This document shows, piece by piece, positions 1 to 9,229 of a stretch of DNA of 64,000 nt. The DNA is taken from positions 17,953-81,952 of the forward strand of contig CAMJPC010000011.1 in assembly GCA_946407705.1 (NCBI GenBank). The letters are read 5' to 3'. The notes below the pieces were generated by a model. That model was not told the DNA's origin. It saw nothing but the letters and a program-made list of their open reading frames with translations, and did no database searches. The position numbers and the translations under genes are program-made. How positions within the stretch are numbered: position 1 is the first letter of the stretch; each line of letters begins with the position of its first letter. The stretch is from an uncultured Clostridia bacterium. GTDB taxonomy: Bacteria > Bacillota > Clostridia > Saccharofermentanales > Saccharofermentanaceae.

Positions 1-2
1 AC

Positions 3-779
3 TTCTGCTGCAAAGCGGACAAGTGCGTCCATACCTGCTGTGCCGGCTGGGTCATAGGTATCGATGACGAGTCTCTTTCAAGATTTGAGAAGGACGCGGA
101 GGTTAAGTCAAAGATCAGGGACGGTTGCTTTGTCTTGAGCGAAGACGGCAGGTGTCCTTTCTTAAGAGATGACAATCTTTGCGAGATGATACTGAAGCAC
201 GGGGATGACTATCTTTGCGACATCTGCAGGGAACACCCGAGGTTCTATAACGAGATGGAAGACCACATCGAAGCGGGAATCGGACTGGTATGTGAGGAGG
301 CCTGCAGACTGGCTTTGGGAGCAGATGAACCGTTTACTCTGGTTGCTGATGACGGCAGTACGATGGAGCTCCCCGATTATGTGAAAACTGTTTTCGATGG
401 CTCGAAAACTCTTTCAGAAAAGCTCACTCTGATAAGCAAAGCAAGAAGGGCTGATTCCGGCCTTAGAGCGCAGATCTTCGCGGGCATGGAAGTCATGGAA
501 CAGTCGTGGATCGAACAGCTCGTAAAGATCATCGGCGAACCCGTCTCATTTGAGGAAGAGGACAAAGTTATATCAGAACACGAGAAGGAACTGACGAATT
601 TCGCCGCATATCTTCTCTACCGTTATGAGGGAGCCGGAAGGTTTGCCTCGGAGTCAACATATCTTCTGGCAGACCTGATATTCAAGGGTTGTGACCTCTA
701 TGACGTGGCGAGGCTCTTCTCGGGCGAAGTCGAGTATTCCGACACCAACATAGAAGACGCGCTTGATACATTCTGCTAA
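3..779 (+). CDS. FliB-like Cys-cluster protein, 5' partial
   Basis: The reading frame is open from base 3, so the start lies outside the window; a TTG at 135 is internal. The visible 258 codons carry a dense cysteine cluster at the N-terminal side (FCCKADKC, then HTCCAGW), a second pair (CPFL, LCEMI) and LCDICREHPRF. This arrangement is typical of the flagellin lysine-N-methylase FliB family, whose cysteines are thought to bind metal or an Fe-S centre. The rest is helical and acidic with no membrane segment, so a cytoplasmic protein is likely. No flagellin gene is nearby, and many clostridial members sit away from flagellar loci, so the substrate is unknown. Family assignment is fairly secure; the methylase activity is inferred from the family name only. 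Confidence 0.65.
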   Translation, partial: FCCKADKCVHTCCAGWVIGIDDESLSRFEKDAEVKSKIRDGCFVLSEDGRCPFLRDDNLCEMILKHGDDYLCDICREHPRFYNEMEDHIEAGIGLVCEEACRLALGADEPFTLVADDGSTMELPDYVKTVFDGSKTLSEKLTLISKARRADSGLRAQIFAGMEVMEQSWIEQLVKIIGEPVSFEEEDKVISEHEKELTNFAAYLLYRYEGAGRFASESTYLLADLIFKGCDLYDVARLFSGEVEYSDTNIEDALDTFC

Positions 780-828
780 AACGCCTGACAGTGATACAAT
801 GCTATAGAGTGAATCTTGGGAGGATTAT

Positions 829-1158
829 ATGATCGCAGATTACAACAACATGGAATGGACGGCCAATCCCTCTTTCAAAGGCGGTGAAGGCGTCTTCTAC
901 AATAAGGTCTTTACCGACGGGATCAACAAGATGATGCATGGAAAGCTTGAACCCGGCTCTTCGATCGGTTACCACAAACACGAGGGCAACTGTGAGATGA
1001 TATTCATCCTTGAAGGAGAGGGGAAAGTTCTTTTCGATGACGGGGAAGAATTCGTAAAGCCGGGCTTCTGTCATTACTGCCCCGAAGGTCATTCGCATTC
1101 GCTGATCAACAACGGAACCAAAGACCTGGTTTTCTATGCAATAGTACCCAAACAATAA
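829..1158 (+). CDS. Small cupin-domain protein
   Basis: A 109-residue single-domain cupin. The first cupin motif is visible as GYHKHEGNCEMIFILEGEG, giving the metal-binding His-x-His and Glu, and the second as CPEGHSHSLIN with the closing His. The end (FYAIVPKQ) matches the usual cupin_2 last strand. Proteins of this size are stand-alone sugar or small-molecule binding or isomerising cupins; the substrate cannot be told from sequence. The start is set by GGGAGG about 6 bases upstream. It lies 49 bases after the FliB-like gene and 19 bases before the next gene, with no terminator seen on either side, so the three may be co-transcribed. Confidence 0.75.
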   Translation: MIADYNNMEWTANPSFKGGEGVFYNKVFTDGINKMMHGKLEPGSSIGYHKHEGNCEMIFILEGEGKVLFDDGEEFVKPGFCHYCPEGHSHSLINNGTKDLVFYAIVPKQ

Positions 1159-1177
1159 GGGATAGGGAGGGATTAAA

Positions 1178-2581
1178 ATGCCACATTCATCAGGCGGCGG
1201 CTCGTCCGGCGGTGGTTTTCACGGAGGATCGTCATCGGGAAACAGTAACCACATTTCAACTCATTATTATCCGGGAGCAAGACGTTTCAGAAGGCACTAT
1301 ACCGACGGACGCACGGATGACTACATCTATGCGAGATCGAAGCCCGGAAAGACAGGTATCTCGACGCTGGTGATCATTGCGATAATGGGTGCCATCTTCA
1401 TTATGGCAACCGGTTTTTCGGCATTCTCCGATGCACCCAAGTTCATCGTTCCGAAGTACAGGGATGATCCCGCGGTCCACGATGTCGCTAATGTCATGAC
1501 TGAAGAAGAGGAAAACGAGCTTCAGGCGCAGATAAGGATATACAATCAGACGACCGGTATCTGTCCCGTTATCTACACAACGTACGATGAGGAATGGAAC
1601 CGTGAATACGAGAATCTCGAGAAGTTTACTTACGACAAATACGTTTCCAATTTCAGCGATGAGCAGCATTTCGTGATCGTTTACTCGATCCCCGTCAATG
1701 ATGCGGTGTTTACTCCCGGAAGCGTGGTCACCAGCAAGGAATTCAAGTGGGAAGCTGTTCAGGGAGATGAGACCGATCCCATCATTACCGAATCCGCATT
1801 CAGAAGATTCGGCAAGGTGATCCAGAAAGACCTTGAAGCGGGAAAAGGCCCCGGAACGGCATTCATCGACGGCTTCGAGACTGCGAATGTAAACGCAGAG
1901 AATATGCTCAATCCGACGTCTCCTTCGAGGATCTTCAAGCTCTTCACCGGAAGCATTCCGCTTTTGATAACCCTCGGATTCTTTATCCCTGTTTTCATCC
2001 TTATGCTCAAGACATACAAGAAAGACAAGGCGATGACCTACGAGGAAGTTCCGCTCGATGTTGAGCCTTCTCCGGTTCCCGGTTTAAGCACCTACACCAA
2101 CGCAGACGGCGGAGTGGTAACCGTGAACAAGGGACCGGGTTATTATGAGAAATCCGTCAATTACGATGCGGCAAAAGGTACCGCAGGCAAGGTCGTGAAA
2201 GCCATCAGCCTTGTTGTCATCATTCCGTTCATTCTTGTCGGGATCGGCACGATCACGGGAGGCATTGCGATCCTCAAGGCCGGCAACGACAGGACCGGAG
2301 GAATCTTTATGCTGGGCTTCGGAATAGTCTGGACCCTAATAAGCCTTTCAACTCTGATCTCCCTCCTTTCTGCGTCGGCAAGGGCAAAAAAGAAAATGGA
2401 GATCCCACTTACCGCGGAATATCCGAAGGCCGAGTATCCTGACATGAAGCCGGTTACTCCTGATGAACCCAAGGCTGCCGAACAGCCTGAGTTCGATCCG
2501 CAGTTCTTCGGCTCTGCAAAGAGTGACTACGAGAGTGAAGATGAAGACTACAAGCGCATGAAGAGGAGAGGATTCGAGTGA
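1178..2581 (+). CDS. TPM-domain-like membrane protein
   Basis: A 467-residue protein opening with a Gly/Ser-rich stretch (GGGSSGGGFHGGSSSG), a basic segment, a membrane helix near residues 60-82, then an extracytoplasmic region at about 95-240. That region starts with DDPAVHDVANVMTEEEENEL and continues GICPVIYTT, resembling the TPM (YgcG/Psb32) fold that follows VxDxAxxLs..e. Further hydrophobic segments fall near residues 255-280, 340-370 and 375-395, and the tail is acidic. Gly/Ser-rich segments next to TPM domains are common in this family. Function is unknown; TPM proteins have been linked to membrane quality control and acid phosphatase activity. RBS is GGGAGGG. A strong terminator follows. 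Confidence 0.6.
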   Translation: MPHSSGGGSSGGGFHGGSSSGNSNHISTHYYPGARRFRRHYTDGRTDDYIYARSKPGKTGISTLVIIAIMGAIFIMATGFSAFSDAPKFIVPKYRDDPAVHDVANVMTEEEENELQAQIRIYNQTTGICPVIYTTYDEEWNREYENLEKFTYDKYVSNFSDEQHFVIVYSIPVNDAVFTPGSVVTSKEFKWEAVQGDETDPIITESAFRRFGKVIQKDLEAGKGPGTAFIDGFETANVNAENMLNPTSPSRIFKLFTGSIPLLITLGFFIPVFILMLKTYKKDKAMTYEEVPLDVEPSPVPGLSTYTNADGGVVTVNKGPGYYEKSVNYDAAKGTAGKVVKAISLVVIIPFILVGIGTITGGIAILKAGNDRTGGIFMLGFGIVWTLISLSTLISLLSASARAKKKMEIPLTAEYPKAEYPDMKPVTPDEPKAAEQPEFDPQFFGSAKSDYESEDEDYKRMKRRGFE

Positions 2582-2609
2582 TCCGCTGATGATTCAGATC
2601 CGAAAAGAA

Positions 2610-2639
2610 GGGGAGAAGCTTATTGCTTGTCCCCTTTTT
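2610..2639 (+). terminator. Intrinsic terminator after TPM-like gene
   Basis: A 10-bp stem (2610-2619 with 2625-2634, one mismatch) around loop TTATT, followed by five T residues. It ends the first transcription unit 29 bases after the stop codon. Confidence 0.8.
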
Positions 2640-2780
2640 CGTGTTTTCTGATGCTTCCTGAGAGGCCGGCGGATGCGAAAAACCTGCAAAGCCTTGGAGC
2701 CAGGGCTTTTGAGGTGCCGGAAAAGCTTTGTTTACCGGTCTTTGTTACATTTTTCGTGAAAGTATTCTTATCAGCAATTT

Positions 2781-2810
2781 TTGTTGTGCAAAGTCGGGGT
2801 AATCTATGAT
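2781..2810 (+). promoter_or_regulatory. Probable sigma-A promoter of carB
   Basis: TTGTTG (2781-2786) and TATGAT (2805-2810) separated by 18 bases, 52 bases before the carB start. No pyrimidine-responsive RNA element or terminator hairpin is seen in the short leader. Confidence 0.5.
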
Positions 2811-2862
2811 AGAATTCTTGAGATAATTTTTAATATGGCTAATAAGAAGGGGGCGCTATTAA

Positions 2863-5800
2863 ATGCCAAAGAGAGCTGACATCAACAAGATCCTTATCAT
2901 CGGTTCAGGTCCTATCATCATCGGCCAGGCTTGCGAGTTCGACTATTCCGGAACTCAGGCATGCAAAGCTTTAAGAAAACTCGGTTACGAGATCGTTCTG
3001 GTCAATTCAAACCCTGCCACCATCATGACTGACCCTGATGTGGCGGACAGGACATACATCGAACCGCTCAACGTTAAGCGTTTGGAGCAGATCATCGAGA
3101 AAGAACGCCCTGATGCGCTTCTCCCCAACTTAGGCGGACAATCAGGCCTCAACCTCAGTTCTGAGCTTGCAAAGGCCGGAGTCCTCGATAAATACAACGT
3201 TCAGATCATCGGTGTCCAGGTTGACGCCATCGAAAGAGGCGAGGACAGAATCGAATTCAAGGAAACAATGACCTCCCTCGGAATCGAGATGCCCAGATCA
3301 CACGAAGCTTACTCCGTTGAGGAAGCCATCAAGATCGCAGATGAACTGAGCTACCCTGTAGTCATCAGACCTGCCTACACGATGGGCGGCGCAGGCGGCG
3401 GCCTTGTTTACAACATCGACGAGCTCAAGATCGTTGTTGAAAGAGGACTTGCAGCTTCCATGATCCATCAGGTACTCGTAGAAGAGTCCATCAGCGGATG
3501 GGAAGAGCTCGAGCTCGAGGTAGTAAGGGATGCCAAGAACAACGTCATCACTGTCTGCTTCATCGAGAACATCGACCCTATCGGCGTTCATACGGGCGAC
3601 TCCTTCTGCTCGGCTCCTATGCTTACCATTTCCGAAGACGTTCAGAAGAAGCTTCAGGAATATTCATACAGCATTGTTAAGGCCATCGAAGTCATCGGCG
3701 GCTGCAACTGCCAGTTCGCTCACGATCCCAAGACTGGAAGGATCGTTGTTATCGAGATCAACCCGAGAACATCAAGATCTTCCGCTCTTGCTTCCAAGGC
3801 AACGGGTTTCCCGATCGCATTCGTTTCCGCGCTCCTCGCATGTGGTCTCACACTCGATGAGATCCCCTGCGGCAAGTACGGCACACTCGACAAGTACTAT
3901 CCGGACGGCGACTATGTCGTAATCAAGTTCGCAAGATGGGCATTCGAGAAATTCCACGGAGCTCAGGACAAGCTCGGCACACAGATGAGAGCCGTAGGCG
4001 AGGTCATGAGCATCGGTAAGACATACAAGGAAGCTTTCCAGAAGGCTATCAGATCCCTTGAGAAGGACAGATACGGTCTGGGCTTTGCAAAGGATTTCAA
4101 CAAGCTTTCCAAGGAAGAGCTCATGCTCAAGCTCACACAGCCTTCTTCCGAGCGCCAGTTCATCATGTATGAGGCTCTCAGAAAAGGCGCTACGGTTGAT
4201 GAGCTTTTCGAGCTTACAAAGATCAAGCACTGGTTCATCGAGCAGATGAAGGAACTCGTTGAGGAAGAAGAAGAGCTCATGAAGGGCGCAGGAAGGATCC
4301 CGAATGAGGACGTTCTCCGCAAGGCTAAGCTCGACGGATTCTCCGACAAGTATCTCTCACAGCTCCTCAACGTATCAGAGGACCTCATCCGCCGCGCACG
4401 TTACGAGTACGGCATCAAGGAGGGCTGGGAAGGCGTTCACGTATCCGGAACACAGGATGCTGCTTACTACTATTCTTCCTACCACATCGAGGACAAGTCA
4501 CCCGTTTCGGACAAGAAGAAGATCATGATCCTGGGCGGCGGTCCTAACAGGATCGGCCAGGGTATCGAATTCGACTACTGCTGCGTTCACGCCGCACTTG
4601 CTCTCAAGAAGCTCGGATTCGAATCCATCATCGTAAACTGCAACCCCGAGACAGTCTCCACGGACTACGACACATCAGACAAGCTCTATTTCGAGCCTCT
4701 CACTCTTGAGGACGTTCTCGCCATCTATGAGAAGGAGCAGCCTGTCGGCGTCATCGCACAGTTCGGAGGCCAGACACCTCTGAACCTTGCTGCTTCACTC
4801 AAGGCAAACGGCGTAAACATTCTCGGTACGACACCTGAGACCATCGATCTTGCAGAAGACCGTGACCACTTCCGTGCAATGATGAAGCGCCTCGATATAC
4901 CCATGCCTGAGGCTGGAATGGCAGTCAACGCTGACGAGGCCATCGCCATCGCAAACAAGATCGGATACCCTGTCATGGTACGTCCTTCCTTCGTTCTCGG
5001 AGGAAGAGGAATGGAAGTCGTTCACGACGACGAGATGATGAGAGTCTACATGAATGCTGCTGTCGGCGTTACACCTGACAGACCGATCCTCATCGACCGT
5101 TTCCTGCATCATGCAACAGAGTGCGAGGCAGACGCCATCTCCGATGGAGAGAACTGCTATGTACCCGCTGTTATGGAGCACATCGAGCTTGCAGGTATCC
5201 ACTCCGGAGACTCCGCTTGCATCCTGCCTTCTCTCAATCTCACACCTGAACAGGTTGCAACGATCAAGGAATACACAAGAAAGATCGCAGTAGAGATGCA
5301 CGTTGTAGGTCTCATGAACATGCAGTACGCAATCGAGGACGGCAAGGTATTCGTCATCGAGGCTAACCCCCGTGCTTCACGTACGGTACCGCTTGTTTCA
5401 AAGGTTACGGGAACCAACATGGTAAGAGTCGCTACGGACATCATGACGATGCACCTTACAGGAAGAACGTCACCCGTTACGGAACTTCACGATAAGATCA
5501 TTCCTCACTATGGTGTCAAGGAAGCTGTCTTCCCGTTCAACATGTTCCAGGAAGTTGACCCCGTGCTCGGACCTGAGATGCGTTCCACAGGTGAGGTTTT
5601 AGGACTTGCAAGCCACTTCGGCGAGGCTTACTTCAAGGCTCAGGAAGCAACTAAAACTGAGCTTCCTCTTGAGGGAACCGTACTCCTTTCCGTAAGCGAT
5701 CTTGATAAGGTAGACCTGATCGATGTCGCAAAGGCATTCAGCGATCTCGGATTCAAGATCCTTGCTACAGGCGGAACATATGACATGATCACCGAGGCAG

Positions 5801-6075
5801 GCATCACGGCAGAGAAGGTCAAGAAGCTCTACGAGGGAAGACCTAACATCGCAGACATGATCCTCAACAGGGATATCGATCTCATCATCAATACTCCTGC
5901 AGGAAAGACATCTTCACATGATGACTCTTACATCCGTAAGGATGCTATCCGCCAGCACATTCCGTACATCACGACAATGGCTGCCGCAAAGGCTTCCGCA
6001 GAGGGTATCAAGGCCGCGAAGGAGAGAGCTTTCGAGGTCAAGGCACTTCAGGATTTCCACGCTGAGATCAAGTAA
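2863..6075 (+). CDS. carB: Carbamoyl-phosphate synthase large chain
   Basis: CarB makes carbamoyl phosphate from bicarbonate, ammonia from the small subunit and 2 ATP, feeding pyrimidine and arginine synthesis. The 1070 residues match the usual family length. The duplicated core is plain: half one starts KILIIGSGPIIIGQACEFDYSGTQA-like (residues 10-33) with ATP-grasp motifs near 170-300, and half two restarts with KKIMILGGGPNRIGQGIEFDY near residue 550. The C-terminal allosteric MGS-type domain contains ILATGGTYDMI and NTPAG. RBS is AAGGGGG. No carA (glutaminase subunit) or other pyr/arg gene is adjacent; carA is expected elsewhere. Bounded by its own promoter and a 12-bp-stem terminator, so it is monocistronic. 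Confidence 0.97.
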   Translation: MPKRADINKILIIGSGPIIIGQACEFDYSGTQACKALRKLGYEIVLVNSNPATIMTDPDVADRTYIEPLNVKRLEQIIEKERPDALLPNLGGQSGLNLSSELAKAGVLDKYNVQIIGVQVDAIERGEDRIEFKETMTSLGIEMPRSHEAYSVEEAIKIADELSYPVVIRPAYTMGGAGGGLVYNIDELKIVVERGLAASMIHQVLVEESISGWEELELEVVRDAKNNVITVCFIENIDPIGVHTGDSFCSAPMLTISEDVQKKLQEYSYSIVKAIEVIGGCNCQFAHDPKTGRIVVIEINPRTSRSSALASKATGFPIAFVSALLACGLTLDEIPCGKYGTLDKYYPDGDYVVIKFARWAFEKFHGAQDKLGTQMRAVGEVMSIGKTYKEAFQKAIRSLEKDRYGLGFAKDFNKLSKEELMLKLTQPSSERQFIMYEALRKGATVDELFELTKIKHWFIEQMKELVEEEEELMKGAGRIPNEDVLRKAKLDGFSDKYLSQLLNVSEDLIRRARYEYGIKEGWEGVHVSGTQDAAYYYSSYHIEDKSPVSDKKKIMILGGGPNRIGQGIEFDYCCVHAALALKKLGFESIIVNCNPETVSTDYDTSDKLYFEPLTLEDVLAIYEKEQPVGVIAQFGGQTPLNLAASLKANGVNILGTTPETIDLAEDRDHFRAMMKRLDIPMPEAGMAVNADEAIAIANKIGYPVMVRPSFVLGGRGMEVVHDDEMMRVYMNAAVGVTPDRPILIDRFLHHATECEADAISDGENCYVPAVMEHIELAGIHSGDSACILPSLNLTPEQVATIKEYTRKIAVEMHVVGLMNMQYAIEDGKVFVIEANPRASRTVPLVSKVTGTNMVRVATDIMTMHLTGRTSPVTELHDKIIPHYGVKEAVFPFNMFQEVDPVLGPEMRSTGEVLGLASHFGEAYFKAQEATKTELPLEGTVLLSVSDLDKVDLIDVAKAFSDLGFKILATGGTYDMITEAGITAEKVKKLYEGRPNIADMILNRDIDLIINTPAGKTSSHDDSYIRKDAIRQHIPYITTMAAAKASAEGIKAAKERAFEVKALQDFHAEIK

Positions 6076-6114
6076 TCAAGACCTCTTCGGAACAACGTAA
6101 AACATCGAAAAGGA

Positions 6115-6150
6115 ATCGGGTATTCAGGTTAAATGAATACCCGATCTTTT
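6115..6150 (+). terminator. Intrinsic terminator after carB
   Basis: Perfect 12-bp stem (6115-6126 with 6134-6145), 7-base loop, then CTTTT. It closes the carB unit. Confidence 0.88.
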
Positions 6151-6242
6151 CATTTCCGTTACGGTTCTGCGACGTCTGAAGACTCGCAGTTTCTTAATGT
6201 TATACTTTCTCCAACATAAAAATATAAGATGGAGGAATTTTT

Positions 6243-7817
6243 ATGGGGTTCTGGGAAACACTTGCTGCCATAAACGATAAGGTCAATACGTTCGTATGGA
6301 CTCAGACAGGAGTATGGCTTCTCATAGCAACAGGCATCATCATGACATGCCTTACCAAAGTATTCCAGGTAACGCACATCGGTCACTGGATGAAGAAGAC
6401 GATCGGAAGCCTTTTCGACAAGAACGTTATCGGCCATACCCAAGACCGCGCGACCATCTCACAGTTCCAGGCGCTTTGCACAGCGCTTGCCGCAACGGTC
6501 GGCGTAGGCAACATCGCAGGCGTTTCTGCGGCTATCATAACGGGCGGCCCGGGTGCCGTTTTCTGGATGTGGTTTGCAGCCTTCTTCGGAATGATGACCA
6601 ACTATTCCGAAAATATCTTAGGCATCTATTTCAGACGTAAGAACCATGACGGCGAGTGGTCCGGCGGTGCCATGTACTACCTGCAGGACGGCTTGGGCGG
6701 ATACAAGGGAATGAAGATAGTAGGCAAGGTCCTGGCTGTCATTTTCGCGATCTGCGCTGCTCTTGCCGCATTCGGTATCGGAAATATGGGACAGGTCAAC
6801 AAGATCGTCCTCAACTTTACTTCCGCATTCGAGAATAAGCGCTTGTCATCAGTTGTCCTTTATACTTCCGGTGAGTCAAAGGTTACTCTTTACATGCTCG
6901 TCGTAGGCATAGGCCTCATGGTCCTTGTCGGAATCGTTATACTCGGAGGACTTCAGAGAATTGCATCCGTTGCCGAGAAGATCGTTCCTTTCATGGTCGT
7001 ATGCTTCATCCTGGGATCCGTCACGATCATCGTTGTCAATTTCAGACAGATCATTCCCGCTTTCGGAGCTATCTTCTCCAGAGCTTTCAACACAAAGGCT
7101 GCATGGGGCGGTGCTACCGGTATTGCTTTCAAGACCATCATTACACAGGGCTGCAAGAGAGGTGTTTTCTCCAATGAGGCAGGTCTGGGTTCATCGGTCA
7201 TGGTCCACAGTAACTCCAATGTCAAAGAGCCTGTCAAGCAGGGTCTCTGGGGCATCTTCGAAGTATTTGCGGATACCATCATCGTATGCTCGATGACGGC
7301 CCTCGTCATCCTTACTTCAGGTGTCGTCAATCTCGAGACAGGCGCACTTGAGACTACAAGTGACGCAACACTTGTTGCTGACGCTTTCGATACCATCTTC
7401 AAGATCGGAGGCTTCTCGATCGGAAGATACTTCGTCGCTCTCGCCATCCTGTGCTTTGCTTTTACCACGATCCTCGGCTGGTCACACTACGGAAGCAAGG
7501 CTGTAGAGTACCTGAGCGGATCGCATGCTCCTACTGCCACAAAAATCTATAAGATAATCTTCGTTTTTGTCATCCTCGGCGGTGCGGTCATGACATCCTC
7601 TATCGCATGGGATATCTCCGATACGTTCAACGGCCTCATGATGATCCCGAACCTTATCGGTGTTCTCGCGATGAGCCCGCTGGTCATGAAGCTTACATCC
7701 AACTATGTCGACCGTAAGATCAAGGGCAAGAAGGATGTTAAGCCGATGCTTTCTTACGATCCTGCGGTTCAGGCCGAGAACGAGAAGGCCATCGCGGAAA
7801 ATCCCGATCAGGACTGA
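6243..7817 (+). CDS. Alanine/glycine:cation symporter (AGCS family)
   Basis: A 524-residue integral membrane protein of the AGCS (AlsT/DagA) family, which imports alanine or glycine with Na+ or H+. The family signature is near residues 80-115 (VGVGNIAGVSAAIITGGPGA, then FWMWFAAFFGM). Other conserved stretches are GAMYYLQDGLG, GCKRGVFSNEAGLGSS and GWSHYGSKAVEYL, with about ten hydrophobic helices. RBS is GGAGGAA; a TATACT -10 box is at 6201-6206 without a clear -35. The gene sits alone between terminators. Alanine/glycine import by this family is established; the exact ion and amino acid here are not shown by sequence. Confidence 0.93.
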   Translation: MGFWETLAAINDKVNTFVWTQTGVWLLIATGIIMTCLTKVFQVTHIGHWMKKTIGSLFDKNVIGHTQDRATISQFQALCTALAATVGVGNIAGVSAAIITGGPGAVFWMWFAAFFGMMTNYSENILGIYFRRKNHDGEWSGGAMYYLQDGLGGYKGMKIVGKVLAVIFAICAALAAFGIGNMGQVNKIVLNFTSAFENKRLSSVVLYTSGESKVTLYMLVVGIGLMVLVGIVILGGLQRIASVAEKIVPFMVVCFILGSVTIIVVNFRQIIPAFGAIFSRAFNTKAAWGGATGIAFKTIITQGCKRGVFSNEAGLGSSVMVHSNSNVKEPVKQGLWGIFEVFADTIIVCSMTALVILTSGVVNLETGALETTSDATLVADAFDTIFKIGGFSIGRYFVALAILCFAFTTILGWSHYGSKAVEYLSGSHAPTATKIYKIIFVFVILGGAVMTSSIAWDISDTFNGLMMIPNLIGVLAMSPLVMKLTSNYVDRKIKGKKDVKPMLSYDPAVQAENEKAIAENPDQD

Positions 7818-7851
7818 CAGACAAAAGCCACTGTCAGATAACAGTCTTTTT
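7814..7851 (+). terminator. Possible terminator overlapping the symporter stop codon
   Basis: CTGACAG (7814-7820, containing the TGA stop) pairs perfectly with CTGTCAG (7831-7837); a five-T run lies ten bases further on. The gap between stem and T run makes this a weaker call than the hairpin at 7887. Confidence 0.35.
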
Positions 7852-7886
7852 CGTCGAAGTTCCGCTGATTTTTCTTAAAAACTGTG

Positions 7887-7930
7887 ACCCTCTTCCGCAT
7901 TCCTGTAAAATAGCGGAAGAGGGTATTTTT
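7887..7930 (+). terminator. Strong hairpin with T tract before alcohol dehydrogenase
   Basis: Perfect 12-bp stem (7887-7898 with 7913-7924), 14-base loop, then ATTTTT. It can terminate the symporter transcript or act as a leader hairpin for the dehydrogenase. The loop carries TAAAAT (7906-7911), which could be a -10 box for the downstream gene. Confidence 0.7.
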
Positions 7931-7965
7931 ATCTGTTCCAACGGACATTGGAAAGGAGAATTCAT

Positions 7966-9147
7966 ATGGATAATTTCAGATTCTGCTCACCCACATATTT
8001 CGCTTTCGGAAAAGGCACCGAGAATGATGCCGGCGAGCTCGTAAAGAAATTCGGAGGCACCAAGGTACTGATCGTATACGGGGGCGGAAGCGTTGTAAGA
8101 TCCGGTCTTCTTGACCGTGTGGAAAAATCTCTTGCCGCAGCCGGTCTTGAATATACGAGTAAGGGCGGAGTCAAACCGAACCCGCTCAGCGATTTCGTTT
8201 ATGAGACTTTGGATGATCTGAAGTCCGGAAGGATCTCTTTCGATTTCCTTCTTGCCGTAGGCGGCGGAAGCACGATCGATACTGCAAAAGCTATTGCCGC
8301 AGGCGCTGTCTATGACGGTGATTTTTGGGACTTCTATGAAGGCAAGTGGATCGAGACTGCTCTGCCCGTAGGAACAGTTCTTACCATTGCCGCAGCAGGC
8401 AGCGAGGGCAGCGGAGATTCCGTAATCACCAAGGTTGAGGGTATGCTCAAGCGAGGCGCGAGCGGAGACGGCATCAGACCTAAGTTCTCGATCCTTAATC
8501 CCGAACTTACCCAGACACTTCCGCCTTACCAGACCGCTTGCGGAATGACAGACATCATCGCTCATCTTTACGAGCGTTATCTTACCAACACCAGGGACGT
8601 TGAGGTCACCGACCGTCTGATCGAGGCGCTCATCATGACCATTGTCCATGAAGCACCCCGTGTCATGGCAGATCCGAATAACTATGAGGCAAGGGCTAAC
8701 ATCATGTGGGCAGGTACGGTTGCGCACACAAACGTTGTCGGCGTTGGAAGAAGCCAGGATTGGAACAGCCACAACATCGAGCACGAGCTTTCCGCTCTCT
8801 ACGGATGCGCTCACGGAGCAGGTCTTGCCGTCGTAATGCCTGCCGTATTCACTTACTGCATGAACCATGACGTGACCAGATTTGCCCAGATCGCAGAGAG
8901 GGTCTGGGGCTGCAAGATGGACTTCTATCATCCCGAAGTTACCGCAAAGCAGGGAATAGAAGCGCTGAGGAACTTCCTCATTTCGATCGGAATGCCTTCC
9001 AAGCTCAGTGATTTCGGCGGTAAGGAAGAGGATATCCCCGTTCTTGTCGACAAGCTCTGCAACGCTACCGGAAGGGGCGGTTCCATCAGCGGATTCGTCA
9101 CTCTCGACGTGAATGACTGCACCGAGATCTACAAATTGATGCTGTAA
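7966..9147 (+). CDS. Iron-containing alcohol dehydrogenase
   Basis: A 393-residue group III (Fe-dependent) alcohol dehydrogenase of the butanol dehydrogenase/YqhD type, reducing aldehydes with NAD(P)H in fermentation. The Rossmann region shows VLIVYGGGSV and GGGSTIDTAKAIA (about residues 91-103). Metal-site residues are seen in CGMTDIIAHLYERY and in WNSHNIEHELSALYGCAHGAGLA, with the His residues of the family. The ATG at 7966 is chosen because GAAAGGAG lies about 6 bases upstream; an in-frame TTG at 7948 has no suitable RBS. The gene stands alone, preceded by a strong hairpin and followed by a large inverted repeat. Substrate range and cofactor choice cannot be read with certainty. Confidence 0.92.
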   Translation: MDNFRFCSPTYFAFGKGTENDAGELVKKFGGTKVLIVYGGGSVVRSGLLDRVEKSLAAAGLEYTSKGGVKPNPLSDFVYETLDDLKSGRISFDFLLAVGGGSTIDTAKAIAAGAVYDGDFWDFYEGKWIETALPVGTVLTIAAAGSEGSGDSVITKVEGMLKRGASGDGIRPKFSILNPELTQTLPPYQTACGMTDIIAHLYERYLTNTRDVEVTDRLIEALIMTIVHEAPRVMADPNNYEARANIMWAGTVAHTNVVGVGRSQDWNSHNIEHELSALYGCAHGAGLAVVMPAVFTYCMNHDVTRFAQIAERVWGCKMDFYHPEVTAKQGIEALRNFLISIGMPSKLSDFGGKEEDIPVLVDKLCNATGRGGSISGFVTLDVNDCTEIYKLML

Positions 9148-9185
9148 GATCCGGGTCAGCGAAAACCCTTAGAAAATAGCCATTT

Positions 9186-9229
9186 CAGCCGTTCAACACT
9201 GTCAATTCCACTTGACGTTTGAACGGCTG
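9186..9229. repeat. Nested inverted repeat overlapping a promoter
   Basis: Outer arms CAGCCGTTCAA (9186-9196) and TTGAACGGCTG (9219-9229) are perfect complements, 11 bp. Inner arms GTCAA (9201-9205) and TTGAC (9212-9216) also pair. No T run follows, so it is a poor terminator. The 3' arm contains the -35 box and spacer of the promoter listed next, so it may be an operator for the FHA/kinase operon. Confidence 0.6.

Noticed and set aside
2627..2809. 60-codon frame downstream of the TPM-like gene
   Set aside because: Starts inside the terminator stem, has no RBS and overlaps the carB promoter; composition is not protein-like for this genome.
7987..8931. 314-codon minus-strand frame opposite the alcohol dehydrogenase
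   Set aside because: A shadow of the strong codon bias on the other strand; the dehydrogenase motifs fix the real coding strand, and the shadow has no RBS or recognisable domain.
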